Below the pieces are notes generated by a model. That model made no database searches. It was given only the letters and a program-made list of their open reading frames with translations, and was not told the origin of the DNA. The translations under genes were made by a program, and so were the position numbers. Source: Lachnospiraceae bacterium (GTDB lineage: Bacteria > Bacillota > Clostridia > Lachnospirales > Lachnospiraceae). Taken from it: DNA of 48,972 nt. This document shows, piece by piece, positions 39,761 through 48,880 of this stretch; the first letter of the stretch is position 1; the number at the start of each line of letters is the position of its first letter. The stretch covers positions 1-48,972 of the forward strand of contig JAILOK010000026.1 of assembly GCA_024690825.1 (NCBI GenBank), in the 5' to 3' direction.

Positions 39761-40876
39761 TTATAAAATCCTGTCTGCAAGCTTCAATGCTTCATCTATC
39801 GTATCATCCATGTCAAAATACCTGTACTGTCCGAGCCTGCCCCCGAAGATCACATTTCTTTCCTTTTGTGCAAGCTTCTCATATTCCCTGTAAAGACTGT
39901 CATTCTTCTCATCATTAACGGCATAATACGGTTCCCGTCCTTCATCCCATTCCAGCGGATACTCCTTTGTTATAACCGTTCTTTCAGCGCTTGCTTCTGT
40001 ATTTTCGGGTTCGAAATGCCTGTGCTCTATCACTCTGGTATAGGGAACCTCAAATTCAGTGTAATTAATGACAGCATTGCCCTGAAGATCGGGTATGTCG
40101 AGGATCTCTTCCTCAAACTTAAGGCTTCTGTACTCCAGTTTCCCAAGACAGTGGTCAAAATACTCATCGATCATTCCCGTAAAAACAACATTTTCTGCCT
40201 CATAATCCGGATTATCCCTGTCCTTTAGGTAATCAATGCCGGTCCTTACCGGTATCCCGTCAAGGATATCTTCTACCATGGATGTGTAACCACCGATCGG
40301 TATGCCCTGATATTTATCATTAAAATAATTGTTGTCATAGGTAAATCTGAAGGGAAGTCTTCTGATTATGAAAGCGGGAAGATCCGACGCCTTTCTCCCC
40401 CATTGCTTTTCCGTATAGCCCTTGACGAGCTTTTCATAAATATCATGTCCACCCAGCAGCAGAGCCTGTTCTTCAAGGTTCTTCGGTTCAGTTATTCCTG
40501 ATCTTTTTACTTCTTCGATCTGCTCCGATATCTTTTCCTTCGCCTCTTTCGGAGTCACTACTCCCCAAAGGGAGTGAAATGTATTCATGTTAAAGGGAAG
40601 ATTAAAGAGCTCATCCTTATATCTTGCAAGAGGAGAATTTGTAAATCTGTTGAAGTCCGCATGCTCATTCACATATTTCCATACCCTCTCATTCGATGTA
40701 TGAAATATATGCGCCCCATACCTGTGGACATTTATGCCCTCGATTTTCTCCGTATAGACATTACCGGCTATATGGTCTCGTCTTTCAAGAACAAGGACCT
40801 TTTTACCGGCTTTTTTTGCCTCACTTGCAAAAACTGCGCCGAAAAGGCCCGCTCCGACGATCAGATGATCAAGCAT
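39761..40876 (-). CDS. glf: UDP-galactopyranose mutase
   Basis: This FAD enzyme interconverts UDP-galactopyranose and UDP-galactofuranose, the donor for galactofuranose in surface glycans. It is 371 aa. The N-terminal dinucleotide fold LIVGAGLFGAVFASEA is followed by RRDHIAGNVYTE, GAHIFHTSNERVW, the GYTEKQWGRK active-site segment, and the C-terminal GRLGQYRYFDMD. Its first 8 nt overlap the end of the upstream polymerase-like gene, so the two are coupled. It makes galactofuranose-containing polysaccharide likely. Confidence 0.96.
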   Translation of the reverse strand: MLDHLIVGAGLFGAVFASEAKKAGKKVLVLERRDHIAGNVYTEKIEGINVHRYGAHIFHTSNERVWKYVNEHADFNRFTNSPLARYKDELFNLPFNMNTFHSLWGVVTPKEAKEKISEQIEEVKRSGITEPKNLEEQALLLGGHDIYEKLVKGYTEKQWGRKASDLPAFIIRRLPFRFTYDNNYFNDKYQGIPIGGYTSMVEDILDGIPVRTGIDYLKDRDNPDYEAENVVFTGMIDEYFDHCLGKLEYRSLKFEEEILDIPDLQGNAVINYTEFEVPYTRVIEHRHFEPENTEASAERTVITKEYPLEWDEGREPYYAVNDEKNDSLYREYEKLAQKERNVIFGGRLGQYRYFDMDDTIDEALKLADRIL

Positions 40877-42530
40877 TCAGATACCCGTCTTCCTCCCAGA
40901 TAGGCCTCAGGCCATACCGGCACAGACACTCTCCGATACCTATTATCAGGAATATTGAAGGCGTACAGATGATCTGCTGATAACAGAAGAAGTTGTGCGC
41001 CATATATCCGAGGATCGAAAGTACCACGGCTATCACTTCAGGTCTTTCAACAGACTTCTTTGCAAATCTCACAATGCCGCCGATAAAAATACCCGTATAT
41101 GCGATCGCGCCAAGCACGCCGACATTTATGAATGCTGTCATCCACTCATTATGCGCGCAGGTAAGCACTGTATTCTCGCCCCATTTCTCAATGAGCTCGG
41201 GTGCGCAGTATGTATAGACAAGATTATAGAATCCGTCCGGACCGGCTCCGAAGATCTTCCTCATGGGATCACACTGTACAAAGGTCTTTACTGTCACCAT
41301 CCAGGATGAACCTCTGTTATTACCCCAGTAAGTATCAAATCGGAGATAGTTATTGTCACTTTCATAAGGAGTGCCCGCCAAAGCTCCTGTAGAGTTGAGC
41401 ACTATATATACGATGATGGCAGCAACTCCCACTCCGATAAGGATCAGAACTATGGTCCTGACTATCTTAAGCTTCTTTACATCTATGCTGCCCTTTTTGT
41501 CAAGAAGCGTAAATACAGCATATGCGGCGATCGAAAGCACAAACAGTACCCAGGTGATATTTCCCTTCGAAAATCCCATCATGGTATTTGAAAGCTCTAT
41601 TGCGCACTTTGCAAATATGGTCTGCAGTATTCCCACGATCTTCCATCCGCCGAAAAGCAGTATGCAGATCTCCAGGAAGCGCTTCATATACTTGTTTTCC
41701 CTGAAGGAGAAGCAGAACAGCCCGACAAGTATAACAAAATATGCGGCAAATGCACTATCGGAATTCTGCGTTATCATCGTCATGCAGCATACCAGTGTAT
41801 ATAGTCCCGAGAAAATCCTGACAGCCTTTTTATCATAATACCAGAAAGCAAATATGCCGATAGGATAAACAAGCACCATGTAACTTGAAAACCAGGTTGC
41901 CTGTCCGAGCGTGGAAATAAAGTTTATGATATATCCCTCATCGAGATCCAGATACATCTGCAAAGGATCTGTTATCGCCGTTATTGAAAAGTCCTTATTA
42001 TAGAAACGGTTAAGGATACACAGCAGGAATACTATGGTTGAAACGGAAAGATAGATAATGAGACATATCTCATCCCATCTCCAGAAACGGGATGCGAAAT
42101 AATAAAGGAGACAGAAAGCCAGCTGTGCTATCAGTCCCATATACCATCCATCGTATCCGACCAGGGTATAATCCTTGTACGGCGAGAAAAGGAAGGACAG
42201 AATGGCTATGACCGCATAGGCAAGCACAAACCTGTCTATGAGCGAAGTATTCTTCAGATCCCAATAGGCCTTTATCTTCTTTTCGGAGAAGAGCTGCACC
42301 TGATACCATACAAAAACCAGTGCAAGAAGGATCATGGCAACCAGCGTGACCCACTTAAAGAAATGCCATTTTGCTTCTCCCATGTTGTAATACTTATTCT
42401 CATAATAGAGAGGGTATATGGCGAACATGAAGAAAACATAAACGGCAGTGATCTCTTTTAACAGTTTTTTCGAAATCGGGGATCTCTCCGCCACGGAACC
42501 TGATGCTTTCGCCTTTCCTGATCTGCTCAT
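40869..42530 (-). CDS. O-antigen polymerase/ligase-like membrane protein
   Basis: A polytopic protein of 553 aa and about 12-14 helices, Wzy_C/RfaL-like. The large outer loop carries RGSSWMVTVKTFVQCDPMRKIFGAGPDGF, then CAHNEWMTAFINVGVLGAIAY, which fit the family pattern of Arg, G-x-G and HN residues. It probably polymerises or ligates undecaprenyl-linked glycan outside the membrane. AAGGAG lies 10 nt before the ATG. It is first in a two-gene operon with glf. Confidence 0.8.
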   Translation of the reverse strand: MSRSGKAKASGSVAERSPISKKLLKEITAVYVFFMFAIYPLYYENKYYNMGEAKWHFFKWVTLVAMILLALVFVWYQVQLFSEKKIKAYWDLKNTSLIDRFVLAYAVIAILSFLFSPYKDYTLVGYDGWYMGLIAQLAFCLLYYFASRFWRWDEICLIIYLSVSTIVFLLCILNRFYNKDFSITAITDPLQMYLDLDEGYIINFISTLGQATWFSSYMVLVYPIGIFAFWYYDKKAVRIFSGLYTLVCCMTMITQNSDSAFAAYFVILVGLFCFSFRENKYMKRFLEICILLFGGWKIVGILQTIFAKCAIELSNTMMGFSKGNITWVLFVLSIAAYAVFTLLDKKGSIDVKKLKIVRTIVLILIGVGVAAIIVYIVLNSTGALAGTPYESDNNYLRFDTYWGNNRGSSWMVTVKTFVQCDPMRKIFGAGPDGFYNLVYTYCAPELIEKWGENTVLTCAHNEWMTAFINVGVLGAIAYTGIFIGGIVRFAKKSVERPEVIAVVLSILGYMAHNFFCYQQIICTPSIFLIIGIGECLCRYGLRPIWEEDGYLNA

Positions 42531-42585
42531 TTATCAAAATCTCCTTAAATCTGTATAATTTCCCGTGTTGAAACACAGACATGTA

Positions 42586-42613
42586 ATTATAGCACAAATC
42601 TGTCTTTTTTCAA
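42586..42613 (-). promoter_or_regulatory. Promoter for polymerase-glf operon
   Basis: On the minus strand TTGAAA (42608-42613), a 16-bp spacer and TATAAT (42586-42591). The leader contains a small GTGTT/AACAC inverted repeat. Confidence 0.75.
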
Positions 42614-42701
42614 ACCGGGCTTCAGACCCTGTTTTCCCTCAAAATTAAATAAAATACTTTACCGGTGTGTGATCTTATGGTAATTTCCAAATTGCAGGTT
42701 A

Positions 42702-42773
42702 GCGGTCGGTACCACCGCAAAGTTTTTCCGGACCATATCTGTGTCACTGCCCGGCTTGTCCGGATCCGGGCAG
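42702..42773. repeat. Two inverted repeats in 340-bp intergenic region
   Basis: GCGGT/ACCGC (42702-42718) surrounds the palindrome GGTACC, and CTGCCCGG/CCGGGCAG (42747-42773) has an 11-nt loop. Neither has a U-tract. Apart from these, the terminator at 42795-42838 and the polymerase promoter, I see nothing in 42531-42872. Confidence 0.5.
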
Positions 42774-42794
42774 CGATGTCTTATTTGAACATAC

Positions 42795-42838
42795 AAAAAA
42801 GATGCCGGCGGACAAAATGTACTTTTGACCCCGGCATC
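42795..42838 (-). terminator. Terminator of the GT-C-like gene
   Basis: GATGCCGG (42801-42808) pairs with CCGGCATC (42831-42838). An inner CAAAA/TTTTG stem extends it. Six U follow on the minus strand (42795-42800). It lies 35 nt past the stop of the gene. Confidence 0.85.
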
Positions 42839-42872
42839 ATGATATCATTTAAGACAGGATTATCAATTGTAA

Positions 42873-44897
42873 CTACATAAACTTAATGCAGTTCATCTGC
42901 CAGCCGCGATATACGAACTGTTTTTCATCTATCACGGTATGATCATCATATATCTTCTGTTCCTTTGATTCATTGACGGAAGGAAGATATATATAATAAA
43001 AACAGCCTGTTAAACCGGGCGCAAGAGCATCCTCCAGCGATTCCTCGGGAAAAATATACCTCATTTCAAAAGGTATCATATCAGGGTCACCCATATTATA
43101 ACCCGGCAGACCGTTTGCCAGTCCGTTTATCTTTGTATCGTAAAACAGTTCAAAATATGACTTGTTTTCACTGTAACTGTAGGAATACCTTCCTCCCGAA
43201 AGTCCCCATGTGATCTCCTCGTGACCCAGCGAAAATAAAATGCCGTCCTCATCGCTCCTGTCCGAGATCACATAGGAAAGAACCTTTCCCAGCAGTACTT
43301 CATATGAATAGTATTCCCTGTTGCATATGATTGAATCTCCTATGGACGGTGTATTTGTCTTTTCGAAATCCACTATATTGCGTTTTCCCGCATCGAATTT
43401 CTTAAACAGCATCATCGTGACCGGATCTGCCATCCTGAAGGAACTGATAAATGCAGCCAGACAGATCACCACAGTAAGTGCGTCAGCAAACTTTCGTCTG
43501 TTAATGCTCAAAAGCATCAGTGACCCGCAGATATACAGCACGGCAATATGCGAATCCATATACCGCGGCAGCCTGTAGGTAATACACAGACAGTTGAAAA
43601 AAATAAAGATAAGATCACTGATCAACACTATCCCGACAGTTTTTTTCGTCAGTTCTCCGAAATTATCATTTTTCAAAACAAAGAGAGAAATGATGATCAA
43701 CACCGTAAGAATGCAAAACACCCACAGGTAGTTCGCTGTCAGATACAGCTTGAGCACATGTTTTATATGAGATATGTCCAATCCGAATCTTGTATCTTCA
43801 AACTGGGTTCCCCTGTCAATGCCAAGCTTGAAGAAAACAAAGAATATCATTGCCACGGAGGCAAAAAACCAGTTTTTGACATCCGAGACAAGCCTGAGAA
43901 ATATTCTGTTAAACGAACGGATCCCGTTTTGCTTTATATCAAAGATAACGGAAACAAAAACCACGCCGAAACAGACACTTCCGAATACGATCAGGCCGGA
44001 AGCCTTGGAAAAAGTGATCATGATACCGACAATAAGGAATCCGATCCAGTTGTTGACACAGCAGAAACAGATAAGGAGAGGAAACAGACACCAGATATAA
44101 TAATCATAAATATGATAAGTTGATAATCCGCACACCCAGGGGGACAGCACAAACAACGCTCCCGCCAGGATATATTCCGCTTTTTTTCTTCCGGGAACAA
44201 GCTTTCTTTGCAGAAAGATCATGCCGAAAGACGCGGCCGCTATGCAGAGAGAATTAAGTATGAAAAACGCTGTTCGTATATCGCCTGTCAGAAGTTTGAG
44301 CAGGGTAATGATATGGATATAAACAGCAGAAACATGGCTGTGGAATGTTGTAAGCTTTACATCATACAGCGATCTGTAATCCATAGCGTATACAGAACCG
44401 TATAATGTATCCGAATCCCAGGTGAACCTGACTCCTTCGGGTTCCGCAGACAATGTTATTACGAATGCGGAAAGCAAAAAAGCGGCAGCAGCTAAAAACA
44501 GCGTTTCCCTGTCCCTTATCAGACCGTTAAACCACTTTAATAAACTGCCCCTGAATCTCAAAAAAACATATATTGCCGCAAAGATCCAGCATAAGCTGTT
44601 TAACACAGCCGAATAATACCGTATTGATACGATCGTCCTGCCCACACAAAAAACCAGAACCATCTGATAAACCAGTATCAGGATACAAAGTACACTGTAT
44701 TCTGCCTTCAGTTTTTCAGACATCTTACAGTACGAGGATATCACAAAAAGAAGTGCTGAAACCAGGATCAGTCCTGCTTTCACCAGAATAAGAAAAGAAT
44801 TGCCGCTCTCATCATCATAACCTATCAGAAAAGACAGCGCATACGATATAAACGATATCAATCCTAAAACAGAGCCTGTTTTGGCATTTACCTTCAT
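42873..44897 (-). CDS. Large polytopic membrane protein, GT-C glycosyltransferase-like
   Basis: 674 aa with about 12-13 hydrophobic helices over the first 500 residues, then a soluble C-terminal domain of about 170 residues. The first outer loop contains FTWDSDTLYGSVYAMDY, acidic residues placed like the catalytic Asp of GT-C enzymes that use lipid-phosphate sugar donors, and HSHVSAVYIH follows. The family is not recognised with certainty. The ATG at 44897 is preferred to a TTG 9 nt upstream. No good Shine-Dalgarno is visible. Divergent from the YidC-fusion gene, so the two may be co-regulated. Confidence 0.6.
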   Translation of the reverse strand: MKVNAKTGSVLGLISFISYALSFLIGYDDESGNSFLILVKAGLILVSALLFVISSYCKMSEKLKAEYSVLCILILVYQMVLVFCVGRTIVSIRYYSAVLNSLCWIFAAIYVFLRFRGSLLKWFNGLIRDRETLFLAAAAFLLSAFVITLSAEPEGVRFTWDSDTLYGSVYAMDYRSLYDVKLTTFHSHVSAVYIHIITLLKLLTGDIRTAFFILNSLCIAAASFGMIFLQRKLVPGRKKAEYILAGALFVLSPWVCGLSTYHIYDYYIWCLFPLLICFCCVNNWIGFLIVGIMITFSKASGLIVFGSVCFGVVFVSVIFDIKQNGIRSFNRIFLRLVSDVKNWFFASVAMIFFVFFKLGIDRGTQFEDTRFGLDISHIKHVLKLYLTANYLWVFCILTVLIIISLFVLKNDNFGELTKKTVGIVLISDLIFIFFNCLCITYRLPRYMDSHIAVLYICGSLMLLSINRRKFADALTVVICLAAFISSFRMADPVTMMLFKKFDAGKRNIVDFEKTNTPSIGDSIICNREYYSYEVLLGKVLSYVISDRSDEDGILFSLGHEEITWGLSGGRYSYSYSENKSYFELFYDTKINGLANGLPGYNMGDPDMIPFEMRYIFPEESLEDALAPGLTGCFYYIYLPSVNESKEQKIYDDHTVIDEKQFVYRGWQMNCIKFM

Positions 44898-44929
44898 AAT
44901 AATCAAATCTCATCAAAAATGTTTGTTGT

Positions 44930-44958
44930 ATTATATCATAAAATAAAAATGTTGACAT
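44930..44958 (-). promoter_or_regulatory. Promoter for the GT-C-like gene
   Basis: On the minus strand TATAAT (44930-44935), a 17-bp spacer and a 4/6 match -35, ATGTCA (44953-44958). It is divergent from the fusion-gene promoter at 45001-45029. Confidence 0.55.
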
Positions 44959-45000
44959 TCCGCGAAAATCCCGCAGATTTCCGAACAAAACCAAAAAATA

Positions 45001-45029
45001 TTGCTACGGAGCGGATTTACGGTTATAAC
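45001..45029 (+). promoter_or_regulatory. Promoter for the YidC-fusion gene
   Basis: TTGCTA (45001-45006), a 17-bp spacer and TATAAC (45024-45029). The start would fall near 45036, leaving a leader of about 40 nt that contains AAGGAG (45056-45061). Confidence 0.6.
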
Positions 45030-45074
45030 TATTTATGATGAGATTAATCCTACATAAGGAGAACTGCCCGGGTA

Positions 45075-47795
45075 ATGTTCGCGGATCTTTTATATGCCAT
45101 AATAATCTATCCCCTGGAAATATTCATAGAAACCGTTTTCTCGGTTTCCATGAATATGATCGGAAATGCCGGTTATGCGATAATATTTGTCAGCATCGCC
45201 GTCCAGCTGCTGGCCCTTCCCATGTATAAACGCGCAGATGAGATACAGGAACAGGATCGTCTCAAGCAAAAGGAACTGTCAAGGTGGATAGGACACATCA
45301 AAAAGACTTTCAAAGGTGATGAACAGCTGATGGTCCTCTCGGAGTACTATCGGCAGAATGACTATCAGCCCTGGTATTCTCTTCGCGGGATGCTTCCCCT
45401 TCTGCTTCAGATCCCGTTTTTTATAGCAGCCTATCATTTTCTCTCAAACTGCGAAACCTTAAACGGCGCATCCTTTTATTTCCTGAGGGATATGGGTACG
45501 CCTGATGCCCTTCTTAATGCAGGCGGGATATCTGTAAATGTTCTGCCTGTATTGATGACTGTCATTAACCTGGTATCGGGAATAATCTATACCAAAGGAC
45601 TTCCCCTGAAAGATAAACTGCAGCTTTTCATTACTGCCGGAGTTTTTCTCATACTGCTTTATAATTCACCGTCAGGACTGGTATTTTACTGGACCCTTAA
45701 TAATGTATTCTCCCTGATGAAAAATGTATTCATGAAGGTGGTAAAACATCCCCGCGGGATCTTATGCGTGATATCTATTTTGTTTGTAAGTGCTGTATGC
45801 GGAAAGTGTTTTATGAACGGGGCATGGCAAAAGGAAAACGGGATCCTCGTCATGGTCATCGTTTTTGCCCTTGGCTGCATACCTGCGGCAGAACTGATCC
45901 TTGACAGATTCAGATCCCGACGCGGCCGTGATAAAACTCCGAAAACCTGTATATCGGCAGCCGCCAAAACCATATTCCGGATATCCTCCGTCTCAATTGC
46001 CGTATTGCTCGGTGTAATGATACCTGCGGCAACCATTGATTCATCCCCGACCGAATTTATTATCAGGGGACACTATGTTTCGCCGCTTGTGCAGCTGATA
46101 TATACATCCTGTGTTGCTGCCGGACTCTTTGTTCTGTGGGGAAATCTTGTTTTCTTCTTCGCGTCGGAAAAATCTAAAAAAATACTTTTCTTTTTGATGG
46201 TTTCGGGAACCGTATGTGCTCTTGCGGATTTTGTCTTTTTTAAACAACATCTTAACAATATGTCAATGCATATGCAGTACTATGACACCTTCTTTTATTC
46301 GGTGCGTGAGATCCTGATCAACTCCGGCATTCTCCTCTTTATCTGCATTCTCCTTTTCCTGCTTGTCAGATTTAATGAAAAGCTTCTGCAGGCCTTAAAT
46401 TATATCATCCTCGTGTCTGTTACAGCCATGTCCGTGTATCTTGCAGCAGATATTCAGAGAGTGATCAACAATACCTCTCATATAAAAGATGACAGCTACT
46501 ATACCGAAAGCGATGTTCACTTTGATCTGGACAAGAAGGGAAAAAATGTTGTTATCTTCATGCTCGACAGAGCGTTTGGACAGTATGTTCCATACATAAT
46601 AAATGAAAAACCGGGGATCGCGGAAACCTTTTCAGGCTTTACCTATTATCCCAACACGATATCTTTCGGAACAAATACAGCCGAGGGAGCTCCGCCGATC
46701 TTTGGCGGCTATGAATACTCGACCTATAACATCTCAAAGAGAAGCAGTGAAAAAGTATCGGATATACAAAACGAAAGCCTGAAAGTTCTTCCCCGGATCT
46801 TTTCCGAAAACGGTTATAAATGCACAGTACTTGATCCCCCGTATTATATAGACCTTACGCGCAAAACCCTGGAAGAGTACTATCATGATATAGATCCGGA
46901 TATCAATGCGCGGTATGCCGACGGGGTAGTCATGACAGCCGGTGAAGCCGAACGGGATTTCAAATATTTCACGCATGCCGCCAGGATAAACTATATCCGG
47001 CACAGCATCTTTATTGCTTCACCGCTTCTGGCAAGGAGCCTCCTTTATGATGACGGCTCCTATCTGATGCAGGAAAGGATCGATGACAGGATAACCTACT
47101 CCGGTCACAAGCAGGAACTGGAAAAACTGTGGGACATGACAAATATAACCGAATCCGCTGATAATACCTTTACCGTCATAGAAAATGATCTCACTCACTC
47201 GATCAATATAGATCTCCAGCTTCCGGATTATACACAGACGGATGATGTTGATAACTCAGAATTTATGGAAGAGTGGACCTGGCATCTTTCGGATACGGAC
47301 AAAAACATCGGAAGGGACATAAACATGTATACCGCCAATCAGATCCAGACATACCAGGTCAATATGTCAGCATTTTTAAGCATCGGGAAATGGATCGACC
47401 AGCTTAAACAGAACGGTCTGTATGATAATACAAGGATAATCCTTGTCGCCGATCACGGTTACTGGCTGCGTGCTTTTGATGACATGCTGTACGATAAAGA
47501 CGGGATAGTCATGGATCTTGATATGTTCACCCCTCTTCTGATGGTAAAAGATTTCGGAGACGGAGATTTTGAAACTTCGAATGAATTTATGACAAATGCC
47601 GATGTTCCCTCACTTGCCATGAAGGATCTGATAAAAGATCCGGTGAACCCCTATACGGGAAAGAGCATAAACAGTGATCAGAAAAAGGACCGTTTGCAGT
47701 TTGTTTACGGTATAGATCACTGGTATGGCATACACGATGATATATATGATATGAAAAACTGGGATATGGTCGATGATGAGGTTCAATCAAAATGA
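45075..47795 (+). CDS. YidC/Oxa1-like domain fused to sulfatase-fold domain
   Basis: 906 aa. Residues 1-220 form a YidC/Oxa1-like insertase domain: IIIYPLEIFIETVFSV, then SIAVQLLALPMYKRADE, a charged hairpin, LRGMLPLLLQIPFFIAAY and YWTLNNVFSLMKNVFMK. The groove Arg normal in Gram-positive YidC (as in TLIVRLILLPL) is Gln44 here. About seven more helices follow (to about 470). Residues 488-800 are an alkaline-phosphatase/sulfatase-superfamily domain with metal Asp in VVIFMLDRA, probable Thr nucleophile in SFGTNTAEGAPPIFGGYEYS, and VADHGYW. No signal peptidase site is seen, and the catalytic part should face outward. The family includes phosphoglycerol and phosphoethanolamine transferases, so a transferase acting on lipid or glycan is plausible. 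AAGGAG lies 13 nt before the ATG, a long spacing. Confidence 0.85.
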   Translation: MFADLLYAIIIYPLEIFIETVFSVSMNMIGNAGYAIIFVSIAVQLLALPMYKRADEIQEQDRLKQKELSRWIGHIKKTFKGDEQLMVLSEYYRQNDYQPWYSLRGMLPLLLQIPFFIAAYHFLSNCETLNGASFYFLRDMGTPDALLNAGGISVNVLPVLMTVINLVSGIIYTKGLPLKDKLQLFITAGVFLILLYNSPSGLVFYWTLNNVFSLMKNVFMKVVKHPRGILCVISILFVSAVCGKCFMNGAWQKENGILVMVIVFALGCIPAAELILDRFRSRRGRDKTPKTCISAAAKTIFRISSVSIAVLLGVMIPAATIDSSPTEFIIRGHYVSPLVQLIYTSCVAAGLFVLWGNLVFFFASEKSKKILFFLMVSGTVCALADFVFFKQHLNNMSMHMQYYDTFFYSVREILINSGILLFICILLFLLVRFNEKLLQALNYIILVSVTAMSVYLAADIQRVINNTSHIKDDSYYTESDVHFDLDKKGKNVVIFMLDRAFGQYVPYIINEKPGIAETFSGFTYYPNTISFGTNTAEGAPPIFGGYEYSTYNISKRSSEKVSDIQNESLKVLPRIFSENGYKCTVLDPPYYIDLTRKTLEEYYHDIDPDINARYADGVVMTAGEAERDFKYFTHAARINYIRHSIFIASPLLARSLLYDDGSYLMQERIDDRITYSGHKQELEKLWDMTNITESADNTFTVIENDLTHSINIDLQLPDYTQTDDVDNSEFMEEWTWHLSDTDKNIGRDINMYTANQIQTYQVNMSAFLSIGKWIDQLKQNGLYDNTRIILVADHGYWLRAFDDMLYDKDGIVMDLDMFTPLLMVKDFGDGDFETSNEFMTNADVPSLAMKDLIKDPVNPYTGKSINSDQKKDRLQFVYGIDHWYGIHDDIYDMKNWDMVDDEVQSK

Positions 47796-48880
47796 TCCGC
47801 CGCAAACAGGAAACTTCAAATAACCTTATTGAGATCCAACAAAGCTTCGGCGGCTACTGGAGATATCCGGATATGCTGGATTTCTGCAATCTCATCAATC
47901 CTTTTTTCCCGGGAGAAGGAATCCCGGAAGAAATGCAGACTGCATTTGCGGATCTTCTCACTTCGTATCCATCCGGGATGCAGATCAATTCACATCTTGC
48001 ATCCGGACTGTTTAATGTACCCCTCGAATTCATCGTTCCCGGAAACGGGTCCGCCGAGCTAATAAGATCATTTATGAAAAGTCTTACAGGCATCACAGGA
48101 TTTATCAGGCCCTCATTTGAAGAATACCTTAACCGGTGCGATAATGGAAAGTCCGTGTGTTTTGTTCCGGAAAATCCCGATATGTCCTATACCGATAAGG
48201 ATATCATTGAGTTTTTTACAAAAAATAGGGTCAATAACCTGATCTTAATAAACCCGGATAACCCAAGCGGAAATTACATGAAAAAAAACAGTCTTCTAAA
48301 GATCATTAAATGGGCAAAAGAGGCTGAAATAAATCTGCTGGTCGATGAATCCTTTGCTGATTTTGCAGACGAGCCGCAAAACTCTCTTATAGACGAGAAT
48401 ATCTTAAAAACCAATCCCCATCTTTTTGTCATGAAAAGTATTTCCAAATCCTACGGAGTACCCGGATGCAGACTCGGGATCCTTGCATCCGGCAATACAT
48501 CGATGATCAAAAACATAAAAAATGATGTATCAATATGGAATATCAATTCGTTTGGAGAATTCTTTCTGCAGATCGTTGACAGATATCAAAAAGAATATGA
48601 ATCGGCGCTGATACGCTTCCGACAGGAAAGGACAGATCTTAAAGAGAGACTGGATTCGATCCCCGGAATAAGAATCATACCTTCTGAGGCAAACTTTTTC
48701 ATGGCTGAACTGACCGATGGTATGACAGCTTCTATGCTGACGCAGATTCTCTATGATGAACACAGTATACTGATCAAGGATCTGACAAAAAAGATAAACG
48801 ACAGATATGTCAGGATCGCGGTAAGAAACAGCGGGGATAATGACAGGCTGATATCCGCCCTGAAATCAGTATTAAAATGA
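47792..48880 (+). CDS. HisC/CobD-like PLP-dependent enzyme
   Basis: A 362-aa fold-type I class I/II aminotransferase-family protein. The cofactor motifs are GNGSAELI, LINPDNPSGN, VDESFADF, SISKSYGVPGCRLG (Schiff-base Lys) and VRIAVR near the end. It most resembles histidinol-phosphate aminotransferase and threonine-phosphate decarboxylase. No histidine or cobamide genes are nearby. Its ATG overlaps the fusion-gene stop by 4 nt (ATGA), so the two are made together. It may produce a phosphorylated amine or amino acid used by the neighbouring transferase domain (inference). Upstream GAGG lies 10 nt away. Confidence 0.85.
   Translation: MIRRKQETSNNLIEIQQSFGGYWRYPDMLDFCNLINPFFPGEGIPEEMQTAFADLLTSYPSGMQINSHLASGLFNVPLEFIVPGNGSAELIRSFMKSLTGITGFIRPSFEEYLNRCDNGKSVCFVPENPDMSYTDKDIIEFFTKNRVNNLILINPDNPSGNYMKKNSLLKIIKWAKEAEINLLVDESFADFADEPQNSLIDENILKTNPHLFVMKSISKSYGVPGCRLGILASGNTSMIKNIKNDVSIWNINSFGEFFLQIVDRYQKEYESALIRFRQERTDLKERLDSIPGIRIIPSEANFFMAELTDGMTASMLTQILYDEHSILIKDLTKKINDRYVRIAVRNSGDNDRLISALKSVLK

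Noticed and set aside
42660-42800. T-box riboswitch (minus strand GGTGGTACC motif)
   Set aside because: Only nine bases match. The space between the preceding terminator and the motif is about 75 nt, too short for Stem I and the specifier loop, and no synthetase or amino-acid gene follows.
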